Below, piece after piece: positions 29,382-38,653 of a DNA stretch of 64,000 nucleotides. Where the stretch lies: NCBI GenBank assembly GCA_002748705.1, contig PDSZ01000016.1, forward strand, positions 1 to 64,000. The letters are read 5' to 3'. Both the position numbers and the translations under genes were made by a program. This stretch comes from Candidatus Fermentibacterota bacterium (lineage in GTDB: Bacteria > Fermentibacterota > Fermentibacteria > Fermentibacterales > Fermentibacteraceae). The notes beneath the pieces are model-generated. The model ran no database searches. It saw only the letters and a list, made by a program, of their open reading frames with translations, and had not been told where the DNA came from. The first letter of the stretch is position 1. Each line of letters begins with the position of its first letter.

Positions 29382-31155
29382 AGTACACCTTTCCCCGCTT
29401 CAGAAAATTGCTCCATGTAGGCGCAACCCCGTAATCCAGCCGAACAGGCCCGATAGGGGTGTCATACCTTATTCCAAGCCCTGTACCTAATCCCGTATCC
29501 TCTGTGGAAATATCATCAAGGCTGCTCCATACTCCGCCTGCATCACAGAACAAGGCTGCGCCTAAACTGCCTCTGATTTTTAATCGCGCTTCCAAGTTCC
29601 CAAGGAGCATAAAGTTACCGCCAAGGGGATCGCCATTCTCGTCCTCAGGCCCAAGAGTTTGAAAATCGTAACCTCTTACCGTTGAACCTCCCCCGAGATA
29701 GAGTCTGTCATTGGGAGGCACAACCTGGTTATCACCGTAACCATGGGCAATGCTTCCGGCAGCTCTTCCAGCCAGAACCAGCCTGTTATTCAGTCTGAAA
29801 AATGATCTGAACTCCCCGTCAACGGTATAGTAGTCGATATCTCCTCCGGCTATTCCTCCTGCCAGGCTCCCTGCAAGCTTGTACCATTTACCTCTTACCG
29901 GATTAAGAAGGGGAATGCGGGTATCACGAGTAATGCCGCTGCTTATTCCTGCAGAGGTAATCCAGTCCTGAACCAGTTCAACGGAATCATCTATCATTGC
30001 TCTGAATCTGAGTCTGTCTATACTGTAACTGCAGTTGAACTTCCAGACATCCCGAAACTCCCTCGAAAACCCCAGTTCTCCACCGTAGCTGCGCACTTCC
30101 TGAAAGTCCTGCTGAAGATGATAGTAACCCAGTTTAAGCTGAGAACTCCATCTTGTGGAGAGGAACCAGGGCTCCTCGTAGATTATCATCGGCATGTATT
30201 CGTTTCCTGAGTTATCAGAATCAATATACCTTACATAAATACCGCCCATCTTAAGGCTCTGATTGTTGCCCATTATGTTTGGCTGGGTCCACCAAACCGA
30301 TCCCAACAGAGCTTCAGGAGCGATGTAACCACCTGCTAATTCAACCTTTTTGTAATCATTTTCAACAATATTCACCTGCACATCAATAGTATCACTGCCT
30401 TCAGCAAGGCCATGGTAAGAAATCTGAACCCTGCTGAACAGCCCGAGAGTGTACAGAGAGAGCAGACCTTTCCTCATCTTGTCCATATTCAGCGGATCAC
30501 CTTCAGCAAGATCAAATTCTCTTGAAACCACCTCACGACGAACCTGTGAAAGCCCGTTGACAGTTATGCTTCCCAGATAGCACACATCACCGGAAGCTGT
30601 GCTTATCTCCAATTCACGAAAATCGGATGTATCTGATTCAAAATCCTGCAAATTTATCTGAACTGAAGCTCTGAGGTATCCTAAAGAGGAGTACTCTTCA
30701 AGTATTCTTCTTCTGTAGCCTGCTGTGTCCGATGGAGCCACAGGATCACCGAACTCCACAGGGCAAAGTTCAGCCAGATCCCTTTCTGCAAATGTGCTGT
30801 CGCCTGAAAAGCTCAAACCGCCTCTGAGAGACCTGCGCCCAGGCTGAACATGAACGGTGACTTCATACAGTTCTTCGCCCCAGTCAGGCCAGTCAACCTG
30901 AACAGAACAAGCCAGAAAGCCAAGATTCATCATGTTGAAAACCGCAGCGTCTCTTACCTGTCTGGATGAAACCATGAAAATTGATACACCTTCGCGAAGA
31001 CCGCTTCCCCTGAGAAGAGCTTTCTCTGAACAGGGCAGATTGCCTTCAAAGCTGATGCGGTCTATGGTCGGTTCCGACAGGGCTCTCACAGCAGTTGCCT
31101 GCAGAAGCACTGTGCTTATGAAGATCAAAGCTGAAAGAAATACAGATATACGCAT
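29359..31155 (-). CDS. tamA: TamA/Omp85-family outer membrane protein, copy 1
   Basis: 598 aa from ATG 31155. A signal peptide (to about residue 25, VRALS) is followed by three POTRA-type domains (residues about 27-270, opening TIDRISFEGNLPCSEKALL) and a 16-stranded Omp85 barrel. Barrel hallmarks: LYLGGGSTVRGYDF (the GG-S-RGY L6 loop) and GIRYDTPIGPVRLDYG before a C-terminal Phe. The chosen start gives exactly the same length as copy 2. An upstream in-frame start at 31197 would add 14 residues. It is followed immediately by tamB, which overlaps it. Confidence 0.88.
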   Translation of the reverse strand: MRISVFLSALIFISTVLLQATAVRALSEPTIDRISFEGNLPCSEKALLRGSGLREGVSIFMVSSRQVRDAAVFNMMNLGFLACSVQVDWPDWGEELYEVTVHVQPGRRSLRGGLSFSGDSTFAERDLAELCPVEFGDPVAPSDTAGYRRRILEEYSSLGYLRASVQINLQDFESDTSDFRELEISTASGDVCYLGSITVNGLSQVRREVVSREFDLAEGDPLNMDKMRKGLLSLYTLGLFSRVQISYHGLAEGSDTIDVQVNIVENDYKKVELAGGYIAPEALLGSVWWTQPNIMGNNQSLKMGGIYVRYIDSDNSGNEYMPMIIYEEPWFLSTRWSSQLKLGYYHLQQDFQEVRSYGGELGFSREFRDVWKFNCSYSIDRLRFRAMIDDSVELVQDWITSAGISSGITRDTRIPLLNPVRGKWYKLAGSLAGGIAGGDIDYYTVDGEFRSFFRLNNRLVLAGRAAGSIAHGYGDNQVVPPNDRLYLGGGSTVRGYDFQTLGPEDENGDPLGGNFMLLGNLEARLKIRGSLGAALFCDAGGVWSSLDDISTEDTGLGTGLGIRYDTPIGPVRLDYGVAPTWSNFLKRGKVYFAIGQAF

Positions 31156-31433
31156 AATCAGTTCAAACCTAACAAAGGAATGACATACAAACCACAACAG
31201 CTCCCCAGAAGCAGCTCTCTGTATCTCACTTTCTGCAAAACCACTGTTTCCTGCGTCAGCACTCAGGAATTCTGTAATTCCGTCAGTTCAGTGGTGCCTC
31301 TTCAGTCTGCCTGAATAACTTTTTCGCTTTACAGTTGTTCAGCATATGCCAGGAAATCCTACTGATTTATGGCAAAAGCAGATATAGCTATTTATGCATA
31401 TCAATGGAATGCATATTATTCATGGAGGCGAAC

Positions 31434-31704
31434 ATGGGAATCAGCTGCGCTCTCACCGTAAAGCTTCGGGATTTCTGCAACTCCCATGTTATCATCAAAA
31501 TGTATGTTTGGGGCTCGTATGCAGAAAACAAAGCGATTCCAGCGGCCTGAACTGAGCTTGAGCTGGCCTGACATTCTGCTGCTGAAGAACGAACCTGAAG
31601 AAATAACTGAAACCGGAGTTGATCTTCTGAAGGAAAAAGCAATAAAGAACCCTCTCCGTAAATCACTGATCCGCAGAGAAAGAGTTTTGCTCCATGGGCA
31701 CTTA
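31434..31704 (+). pseudogene. mntA: decayed MNT-type nucleotidyltransferase antitoxin
   Basis: Starts well (ATG 31434 with GGAGG 6 bp upstream) and encodes KLRDFCNSHVIIKMYVWGSYAENKAIPA, the VFGSYARG-type nucleotidyltransferase motif. The following catalytic SDIDL segment is ruined: the frame continues TELELA flanked by two TGA stops. A frameshift is then needed to reach EPEEITETGVDLLKEK and AIKNPLRKSLIRRERVLL, matching the conserved MNT ending (GRKVDLV-EKALK-PL---I--E-VLL). MNT proteins neutralise HEPN toxins by AMPylation. The gene is inactive as written. Confidence 0.65.
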
Positions 31705-31984
31705 AGAGAGGAACAAAGCACATATTCTGAACATCATCTCAGCAGTAGAAGACATTCTTCATTTCGTACAGAGGTGTGACTATGGGACATTCTCCGAAAG
31801 CAAGATGCTCAAATACGCTTTTGAAAGACAGCCGCCTGGTACAGGCGAAGCTTCAAAATGGTTATTCAGCCATTCAGGGCAGATATTTCAGAAGCCGGTT
31901 GAATACGCAACTAATCATATTCAGTATGCCCTTTCAGTTTCTGTGAGTGAAACTGTTTATGATGAATTCAATTCTACTCATTAA
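31694..31984 (+). pseudogene. hepT: decayed HEPN (DUF86/HepT) toxin
   Basis: Directly downstream of the MNT remnant, in the usual antitoxin-toxin order. The frame from ATG 31694 has a TAA at its fourth codon and then reads ERNKAHILNIISAVEDILHF followed by VQRCDYGTFSESKMLKYAFERQ and GEASKWLF. This follows the DUF86 pattern (RD---L--ILEAIE-I--Y, then F----QDAVIRQLEIIGEA-K-L). The C-terminal RX4-6H RNase motif is not recognisable. Toxin activity is almost certainly lost. Confidence 0.6.
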
Positions 31985-32371
31985 GCCGCAAGTACTTATC
32001 TTGGCATGGAATATTTAATCAGGACAGGTTTGAGCTATTCCCTGGAAAACGGTAATAAGTGTCTCTGCAAGCCTTTACCGTTCCTGCATCTATGACTTGT
32101 TTGGAAGGTGACAGTGGTCTGTAAACGGGATTTGAGCCTATTCAGATGAAGACGCACCATCTGCATAAGAGGCTTTGTGATACGGTTAAGCTCCCTGGAA
32201 GGCTTGAAACAAAATTGACAACGACTATGACAGATGCCTGCAGAAAGAATCTGGCTGGTCGCCTCTCTGGAAATACAGGGAAACTCAGCAGGTTAAGCCT
32301 TTTCAGAGCATTGACTGATTCCGCTGCCTGTGATCCCGGCTTAAACTGCCTGGCCTGAATTACCTTACAAT
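31985..32371. other. non-coding stretch, nothing recognised
   Basis: About 390 bp after the HEPN remnant. Short open frames (for example 32146-32358) have no ribosome site and no protein-like pattern. Probably further debris of the decayed locus. Confidence 0.5.
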
Positions 32372-32887
32372 TCAGACAGGGCTGGTCAAGACCATGCCGA
32401 CGGTTATTCTTCTTACTGTGTCTTCAGTGAAAGCTGCCCTTGAGTGTATTCTGACAGAGTAACCTGAATCAGTTTCCCGCAGCAGGTACTCAAGACCGCA
32501 ATACGGAAGCAGCCAGCTGTCTGTTGCCTCGTCCCGTCCTGGCCAGTCACTATCTAACTGATAGTCGTCCGGCGCAGAAATCTGTATGCCGACAGATGCT
32601 CCGCCGATCACTCTCATGTTCAAATATTGAGGCGAAAACAGACCAAGTCTTGTGTTAAAGAATGTGAATGTCTGGTCATTGCCGTTCATAATGCTGAAAC
32701 CAGCTTCCAGATCAGTGTACCTGAAAGGAGAGAAGCACATACCTGCCTCAGCGCCGTAATAATTGCTGCTGTCCCCCTGAAAACCTGTTGCATCAACATA
32801 GTAGCCTATTTCTCCGTATGATGCTCCGGATTGCGCAGCAGCATCAGAAGAAATCAAACCTGCCAGAACCATCACCATGAAAAACAA
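32372..32887 (-). CDS. small exported beta-barrel-like protein
   Basis: 171 aa. Signal peptide (MVMVLAGLISSDAAAQS, cleavage after AAA) followed by alternating aromatic strand-like segments (YGEIGYYVDATGFQG, then MCFSPFRYTDLEAGFSI and YSVRIHSRAAFTEDTVRRITVGMVL). This is the look of an 8-stranded outer-membrane barrel, although the C-terminus is SPV, not an aromatic residue. It stands alone between decayed regions; ATG 32887 or 32878. No family recognised. Confidence 0.6.
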   Translation of the reverse strand: MFFMVMVLAGLISSDAAAQSGASYGEIGYYVDATGFQGDSSNYYGAEAGMCFSPFRYTDLEAGFSIMNGNDQTFTFFNTRLGLFSPQYLNMRVIGGASVGIQISAPDDYQLDSDWPGRDEATDSWLLPYCGLEYLLRETDSGYSVRIHSRAAFTEDTVRRITVGMVLTSPV

Positions 32888-33125
32888 TTTACATCTCTCT
32901 TCAAAGAGTATTTCCCTATACCCCTGAACGCTCCAACCAGGCAGCTTTCATTCTGGAGTGGAGCAAATCACATTCTGCTGACTTCCACCACTATCCTAGA
33001 CATTTCTGCAGATAAAAAACAGACCTTCAGAAAGACATACCTGCTGAAACTGTCATCTTCCCGGCTCTGTGCGCTGTGGCAAACATCATTCTTTATCTGT
33101 ATTTTATATTTAGCTAACCAATTAT
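32888..33125. other. non-coding stretch
   Basis: AT-rich intergenic DNA upstream of the barrel-like gene; no clear promoter or RNA gene recognised. Together with the broken fragment at 33126-33379 it makes a gene-poor stretch of about 650 bp. Confidence 0.4.
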
Positions 33126-33379
33126 ATGCGCCATAGAATGAACATAGACAGGATTGAATCAAAGCTGAGAAAAAAAGCAAAGGGCAGGCAGAAAACCATG
33201 CAACAGCTGAGTTACCGTCAGGCGGAAAAATGCGCTGAAGGCTGAAGCTGCCTGTTGTGACAGTTGAATCGGTGCTCTATCTTATGAATCTGCAGCCTGG
33301 GAATACCGGCGTAAGGTTGTTTCAGCAGAATATGTTACTGGCAGTCTTAGCTGCATGGAAGCAGGCATGGGAGAATTAG
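33126..33379 (+). pseudogene. frameshifted fragment of an unknown gene
   Basis: ATG 33126 opens a frame MNIDRIESKLRKKAKG then RQKTMQQLSYRQAEKCAEG, ending in TGA at 33245. The next frame carries on without interruption as LKLPVVTVESVLYLMNLQPG then FQQNMLLAVLAAWKQAWEN to the TAG at 33379. Joining the two by one frameshift near 33240 gives a coherent helical protein of about 84 residues. Family not recognised; the N-terminus resembles the helical lead-in of some nucleotidyltransferases. Confidence 0.4.
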
Positions 33380-33546
33380 AAAGGGTCTCTGAGGGCACTG
33401 CAACGGCGTTCCACAGCATGTGAGACTGAAAAACTTCAGGCGGTAAACAAACCTGGAAATGTTCAGATGCGCAGTGTTATTCAGAGGGAACTGCAAGCGG
33501 GATTTTGTAATGAAAAACACTCTCAGGCATAGAAACGGGGCTGATA

Positions 33547-34584
33547 ATGATAAGAGAGCTGATACTTGAAGAGGCAGACGAGAAACTGCTTGGTGCATGG
33601 TACCGTATGAATACAACCTGGAAGCTGGAAAACAATCCGGATGAACCTGTGCTTTCAATGAAAGAGCTGATTGATCATATACAGAGTTCCGGTGTATTCT
33701 CTTGCATGTGAATATTCTATGCCTGCAGCAGATCAGAAGTGATGACAGGTATCGCTTCAATACGGACATACAAAACTGAATCACTGCCAGGTTCAATAAG
33801 GATCTTCGTTCACCCTGACCACAGACGAAAAGGAATCGGCAAAGAGCTTCTTAAACACTCAGTGGCTGAAATTTCAAAAACCGGTGTATCAGAGGTTCTT
33901 TTTTACACATCAAGCTCTGCCCCTGCCGGTTCTCTCTTTGCTGAAAAACTTGAATTGAAAAAAGAATACGACTATTCCTCAAACAGACTGACGATCAGTG
34001 AAGCAGATGATGCCCTTCTGAATGAATGGCTTGATTATCCGTTGGGAGCCGAGCAGGAAATATTCATGGCTGTATGGCACAACCTGACTCCTGAGGACAG
34101 ATATGGGGATCTGGTTTGTTTCTACCAGAAAGTCCATGATGCAGAAAAGGGGCAGCCTGGTTTTGTGGAGTACACCTACACAGAAGAAAAATTCAGGCAA
34201 CGGGAAAAAGCAATGAATAAAACCGGCTCTCAATGTCTGACAATTATCTGCTCTGCAGCTGACACCGGTGAGATACTGGGAATGACCGATATCAGCTGGT
34301 CTCCCTCACGACCTGAAGTGGTTTTTCAGGGGTATACCGCAGTTCTCCCTTCAGTGAGACGAAAAGGGATAGGAAAACGGCTGAAAGCAGAGATGCTCCT
34401 CCATGTGAAAAAGAATATTCCTGAGGCCGTATTTATCCGCTCAGGCAACACAAACTACAGAGAACCGATTCTCAGAATAAACGAACAGCTCGGATTCAGA
34501 TGCACAAACACTGTAACTGTCTGGAAAAAAGGGATATCTGCCCTTAAAGCTGTGACAGGGGGGAAGAAAAACAGTTCAATATAG
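33547..34584 (+). pseudogene. tandem GNAT acetyltransferase interrupted by an in-frame TGA
   Basis: 346 codons with a TGA at codon 55 (33709-33711) and no frame change. The sequence reads MIRELILEEADEKLLGAWYRM, then IQSSGVFSCM-stop-IFYACSRSEVMTGIASIR. Two GNAT domains follow: the first with acetyl-CoA loop VHPDHRRKGIGKELL (about residue 85), the second with AVLPSVRRKGIGKRLKAEM (about residue 270). Either a nonsense mutation inactivated the gene, or translation restarts at GTG/ATG 33736-33739 to give a 281-aa product lacking the first strands. Other genes here end in TGA, so genetic recoding is unlikely. Confidence 0.7.
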
Positions 34585-34761
34585 TCTCACCTATGATTTT
34601 TCCTGTTTGCACATGATAGGTCAGGTGACAGGGTAGAAGAACAACGGTTCAGTCTGTTAAGCTGCTATGAATTCCTGACAGATCCAAAGGTACGCACAGC
34701 TGCAATGCAATCCCGGCTTAAACGCTTCCTGGTCAGTGGTGTCCTGCTTTTGAACCGGTGC
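34585..34761. other. short intergenic region between convergent genes
   Basis: 177 bp separating the GNAT gene from the endonuclease gene; no clear terminator seen. Confidence 0.4.
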
Positions 34762-35832
34762 CTAACGGGCAGAGCCCAGTGAGACTACAGGCATCACCGC
34801 TGAACGGGGACCTGATTCGGTAACCACCAGGTAAAGCCCCGGTTCAGTCGAAGCCCAGACAAAACTGACTTCAGGGCCGGTTCCCCCATAAGAGCTTAAA
34901 ACCCTGCCTGTAACATCCATTACAGAAACAGTTACCACTGATGACCCTGCTGAGGCTGTGATGGTTACACTGTCCATGAAGGGATTCTGTGAGCAGAAAA
35001 GCTGAATTGCCTCTTCAGCTTCCTGTGAATGAACTCCTGACTCTGGATCATAGATCATCACAGCGTATTCAGGATGGTCTATGAAGGGATTCCTGTTGTC
35101 CTGAATTGCGTATACTGCTTCATTCCGCTCTATTTCCTTGTCGCTCACAGGATCATTTGCGTGCCATTCAAGAAGCATGTCCACAGCCCAGGGCAAAAGA
35201 TCGGCGCCGTTTGTCATGGCACTGCCCGGCCAGCCTGAATCCTGGCCTTTGTAGCGAGTGGCCATGTAAAAATAGCTTCTGGCAAAATCGCCTTTGTAAC
35301 CGTCTACAGGCTCAAATGCAGTGCCGGAGTAGCCCGGGGTGGAGCTTGGGCCGACTCTGCTTCCATTCATGGATATCCAATCGGGATTGCTTACCTCTGC
35401 ATAGGGATGGTTTCCCCTGCGGCTGTTAACATAGATATCCGAAGGTACGATATGAAACAGATCAGTGTTCATTGGAGAACCGTTACCAAACCAGCTCTTT
35501 GGCCAGCTGTGCTCCCTGTTGTAACCCTGCCCCTCAGCTGAGGCAGAACCGCCCTGATCGTCACCGAGAGTATAGAGATACGGAGGGGTTCCTCCTGGAA
35601 TGTCGGAATACATATCCCATACCTTGTTGCCGTTCCGGTTGTCCGTTGTGTAGAATGCTGTCCAGATGTAATTGTAGCTGCATGGATCATGGCCATCTAT
35701 GATGCTGTGAAGAGCCCATTGGAGCGCCTGGCCGGTAAGCCCTCCGGCAGGGTCATAGTATCCCTCTGGAATTTCCGCCTGAGAAACCGCCGTTGTAAGA
35801 ACCATCAGCGCCAATACCTTTGATATCATCAA
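34762..35832 (-). CDS. secreted endonuclease I with C-terminal sorting-like domain
   Basis: 356 aa. Signal peptide (VLALMVLTTAVSQAE, cleavage about residue 19), then an Endonuclease_1 (EndA/NucM) domain with the His-Asn-metal active site YNREHSWPKSWFG, and TDLFHIVPSDIYVNSRRGNHPY further on. The last 75 residues form a Por/T9SS-like beta domain (VTVSVMDVTGRVLSS, then EPGLYLVVTESG). It would degrade extracellular DNA. ATGATG at 35832 follows an AAAGGAG site. It is 8 bp downstream of the DUF4097 gene and probably co-transcribed. Confidence 0.88.
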   Translation of the reverse strand: MMISKVLALMVLTTAVSQAEIPEGYYDPAGGLTGQALQWALHSIIDGHDPCSYNYIWTAFYTTDNRNGNKVWDMYSDIPGGTPPYLYTLGDDQGGSASAEGQGYNREHSWPKSWFGNGSPMNTDLFHIVPSDIYVNSRRGNHPYAEVSNPDWISMNGSRVGPSSTPGYSGTAFEPVDGYKGDFARSYFYMATRYKGQDSGWPGSAMTNGADLLPWAVDMLLEWHANDPVSDKEIERNEAVYAIQDNRNPFIDHPEYAVMIYDPESGVHSQEAEEAIQLFCSQNPFMDSVTITASAGSSVVTVSVMDVTGRVLSSYGGTGPEVSFVWASTEPGLYLVVTESGPRSAVMPVVSLGSAR

Positions 35833-35840
35833 AACTCCTT

Positions 35841-36554
35841 TTACTCCTCTACGCAGCTTAGAGACACATCACCGTTAACCGTTTCAATTCTTATGGTTTC
35901 GATTCCGCTGCCCTCTATATCCAGCCGGTCTTCATGTATTTCTTCCATGAAGCTGATACCACCATTCACCGTCTCTGCAGCAACACTCAGACCTGCAGGA
36001 AGTGTCAGATCAACATCACCGTTAACCGTTTCAATTTCTGCTGAGGATGACTGAAAGGCCAGTTCAGCTCTGATGTCCCCGTTGGTGGTGGAGAGACCGG
36101 AAGAGCTGAAGACTTCCAGTGTGATATCACCGTTGACTGTTTCCACAAGGACATCTGCATCGGCGATGATTTCAATGTCTCCGTTTACAGTGGCGCTCTC
36201 AATGGTAAGATCAGAATTTTTCGGAACCGTCACAAGAAAATCAACAGAGCATGTATACATACCATTCGGATAATCGACAGAACAGTCTATTCCATCCGGC
36301 GACGGAATTATGTTGACTTGAAGATCCTCTGGAACACCTGTGGATGAATCTCCATAGATACTGGTTTCTATTCTTGTGAAATCATTGTCCCATTCAATGA
36401 TCTCAAGGTCCCCGCTGCTGTTCTCAAAAGTCAGATACGCACTGGTTTTCAGCTGGTGGTCCTCAGAAATCACCGCAAGCAGGTCTTTGTTGAAGTCAGC
36501 CTTTATACATGAAACTGAAAGGCACGCTGCTGCAATCAGAAATGTTTTTCTCAA
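35841..36554 (-). CDS. DUF4097-type beta-solenoid lipoprotein
   Basis: 237 aa. Lipoprotein-like signal (IAAACLSVSC, Cys about residue 16). The body is a right-handed beta-helix of the DUF4097 (putative adhesin) type with six regularly spaced repeats of T-V-N-G-D-(I/V), one of them TTNGDI and one TVNGGI. The family often sits beside DUF2089 and YvlB-like genes, as here. Proposed roles include surface adhesion or envelope stress sensing; none can be shown from sequence. Confidence 0.8.
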   Translation of the reverse strand: MRKTFLIAAACLSVSCIKADFNKDLLAVISEDHQLKTSAYLTFENSSGDLEIIEWDNDFTRIETSIYGDSSTGVPEDLQVNIIPSPDGIDCSVDYPNGMYTCSVDFLVTVPKNSDLTIESATVNGDIEIIADADVLVETVNGDITLEVFSSSGLSTTNGDIRAELAFQSSSAEIETVNGDVDLTLPAGLSVAAETVNGGISFMEEIHEDRLDIEGSGIETIRIETVNGDVSLSCVEE

Positions 36555-36568
36555 TGCGTTCTCCTGTC

Positions 36569-36934
36569 TCAGTCTGCCAGTGAACTTATGGCATCCTCAA
36601 CGGATATTTCACCTCTGTGGAGCTTTTCCAGAACAACTGCAGGTTCTGTGTCATGTATCATACGGTCTTCCAGAGCGTTGAACATCTCCTCAATTCGGGC
36701 ACGGGCTGTAGGATAGGAAACTCCCAGCATCCTCTGAACCGACTTCAGGTTGCCTCTGGCAATGAGAAACAGCTCAAGCATGTTTCTGCCGGTCTCATCC
36801 AGAGAACAGAACGGACAGCCGGCGAAATTACCGGAGACACTTGTTTCACAGGATCTGCAGACAAATTTCACCGGATGGAGCCTTCCTCCGCAGGAGGGAC
36901 AGACTGACGGAGTCGCAGACATTCTATTCATCAC
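36569..36934 (-). CDS. DUF2089 zinc-ribbon/HTH regulator
   Basis: 121 aa. An N-terminal zinc ribbon (CPSCGG, then CRSC) and a further Cys pair CPFC are followed by a sigma-like HTH (LKSVQRMLGVSYPTARARIEEM) and a short C-terminal module (LEKLHRGEISVEDAISSL) related to the SHOCT-like N-terminus of the next protein. DUF2089 proteins are presumed transcription regulators of these operons. The start region overlaps the end of the upstream gene by about 11 bp. Confidence 0.88.
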   Translation of the reverse strand: MMNRMSATPSVCPSCGGRLHPVKFVCRSCETSVSGNFAGCPFCSLDETGRNMLELFLIARGNLKSVQRMLGVSYPTARARIEEMFNALEDRMIHDTEPAVVLEKLHRGEISVEDAISSLAD

Positions 36935-37853
36935 TCCTGTTTTTTATGGCGATACTGCCGCCCATTGTATTTACCGCAAGTTTAGGCGGTGAATCATCAT
37001 TACCATACCTGACAGTCATCTTTGCGCCGCCTCTGCGGGGGTCTGAAGAGCTGATCACCGTATGCTCCATGTTACCTGGATCTATGGAGCCCCCGAGAGT
37101 TGAAGCGGAAATATCGGCACTGATGCTTTCAGAAAGCAGAACTCTTATGCTGCCTCCCATTGTCTTTGCCCGGGAGTTTGAATGCCACTTCTCTCCAAGA
37201 CATATCTTCATGCTTCCGCCCATGGTCTTCGCTGAAAAGGAGCCCCCTGGACAGTTCAGTGTTACACTGCCGCCCATAGTGTTCAGTTTCTGTGAAGCGG
37301 AAACATTGTTTGAAACAATGCTGCCCCCCTGTGTAACCACCTGCACATCAGCCGCTGTTCGGGGAATACTGACTGTCATCTTACCTGAGGTCCAGAGCAG
37401 AGTGGTTTCTTCAGGCTTCTCCGAAACACTTATTCGGGTTCCTTCAGAAGAAACTGATGCTGAAAGAATGTTGTCTGGTGTTTCAGAAAGGATCAGAGAT
37501 AGTTTATTACCTTTCTTTATTCTGCTCTTCATTCTGCCGTGAATAACAACCTGGTGTCCCTCAACTGTTTCCCTGCTGTAGCTGCTGTGTTCGGTAAAGT
37601 CTGTTCCGTCAAGGGATGAACCGGCTTTTCGTTTTCCTCTGAATATGCCGCCTATGGTTTCCTGAACCATGGGACCAGCCTTTGAGAGTATGGCTTTGGC
37701 TTCTGGATCAGGCTTTCTGCCTGATGGCCTTCTTCTGCCTTCCCCCATGAAGCCTCCGGCGACACTCAGCGCATCAAGCAGTCTGGCTGCCTCAGATGGT
37801 TTGATGGTGCCATCCGCTACCATCTCCAGAATTTTCTTTTTCTCTTCGCTCAT
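36924..37853 (-). CDS. YvlB/DUF4097-like beta-solenoid protein with SHOCT-like head
   Basis: 309 aa, no signal peptide. The N-terminal module KKKILEMVADGTIKPSEAARLLDAL is the YvlB_N/SHOCT-like helical domain. A basic linker follows (GRRRPSGRKPDPEAKA). The C-terminal half is a beta-solenoid with six evenly spaced repeats of T-(M/L/Q)-G-G-S, parallel to the TVNGD repeats in the lipoprotein two genes downstream. It is probably cytoplasmic, perhaps pairing with the regulator. First gene of the four-gene group running down to the endonuclease. Confidence 0.8.
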   Translation of the reverse strand: MSEEKKKILEMVADGTIKPSEAARLLDALSVAGGFMGEGRRRPSGRKPDPEAKAILSKAGPMVQETIGGIFRGKRKAGSSLDGTDFTEHSSYSRETVEGHQVVIHGRMKSRIKKGNKLSLILSETPDNILSASVSSEGTRISVSEKPEETTLLWTSGKMTVSIPRTAADVQVVTQGGSIVSNNVSASQKLNTMGGSVTLNCPGGSFSAKTMGGSMKICLGEKWHSNSRAKTMGGSIRVLLSESISADISASTLGGSIDPGNMEHTVISSSDPRRGGAKMTVRYGNDDSPPKLAVNTMGGSIAIKNRSDE

Positions 37854-37942
37854 GGCATAACCTCAATCCATTAAGCAATAATTTCTGCCAGAATGATAAG
37901 AGATTGCTTAACATTTGTCAAAAATTGAATACTATTTAAGAA

Positions 37943-38653
37943 TCAGCGTTCCGAATCTTTTAACTCTCTTTTGATATCGTCTACCTGTCCGTAAATCTCT
38001 TCCATTTCCGACAGGAGCCTGGTCTTTACATCCATAAGGCCTTGTTCAAGGTCTCTGGTTACCTGGCTGAAGCGATTTACGAACCTGTCATTCTCTGCTT
38101 CCATGAACACCTGAAGAAGCCTGTCAGGTGAGAGAGGATCATTTCTGGCATCACCTCTGATTTTGTATGTGCCCCCTGAGGTGCAGTAAGGTTTGCCTGG
38201 CCCTGAAGGGATCTCAACTCTGATAAATGGCTTTTCCCCTTCACTGTTCTCAAGGACTACTGTGACTTCCACAGGGGGCATACAGCTCGCGGCCTTTCCA
38301 AGAATGGAAAGTTTCGCCTTGTCCCCGATCTCGCATCCAACTATCTCGAAAGCCTGAAGACCCCTCTCATCCTTCTTTTCGCGGACACCGAGCAGAACTG
38401 TCCCCCCTGAGGGGCTGTTGGCAAAAGCGACTATGTCATCCGAAGAGAGCCCTGCCGCTGATTCCTTGAAGTCAAGAACAGCGCTTTCCTGGCTGCCTAA
38501 CAGCTTTTCCGCCCTCTCTGAAAGGCCGGAAAATTCTGTTTGCGGATTTCGGTCTATATCAGTACATCCTTTCCATCCAGTGGTGGGTTTCTTTTCAGCC
38601 GGCCCGATTTTCGTATTCACAGAAACAGACTTTAAGGCAAGCCTGATACTCAT
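37943..38653 (-). CDS. AlbA_2 (Schlafen-type) DNA-binding protein
   Basis: Up to 236 aa. The AlbA_2 domain spans about residues 45-170: QESAVLDFKESAAGLSSDDIVAFANSPSGGTVLLGV, then PFIRVEIPSGPGKPYCTSGGTYKIRGDARNDP, including the fold's GG-Y-R-G signature. A C-terminal coiled coil follows (RFSQVTRDLEQGLMDVKTRLLSEMEEIYGQVDDIKREL). The first 40 residues are unlike the family and overlap the neighbouring gene by 59 bp, and the ATG at 38653 has no ribosome site, so the true start may lie downstream. AlbA_2 proteins range from transcription regulators to nucleases of defence systems. Confidence 0.75.
   Translation of the reverse strand: MSIRLALKSVSVNTKIGPAEKKPTTGWKGCTDIDRNPQTEFSGLSERAEKLLGSQESAVLDFKESAAGLSSDDIVAFANSPSGGTVLLGVREKKDERGLQAFEIVGCEIGDKAKLSILGKAASCMPPVEVTVVLENSEGEKPFIRVEIPSGPGKPYCTSGGTYKIRGDARNDPLSPDRLLQVFMEAENDRFVNRFSQVTRDLEQGLMDVKTRLLSEMEEIYGQVDDIKRELKDSER

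Noticed and set aside
33709..33711. In-frame TGA as evidence of an altered genetic code or selenocysteine
   Set aside because: Several intact genes here end in TGA, no SECIS-like need is apparent, and no other in-frame TGA occurs in conserved genes.
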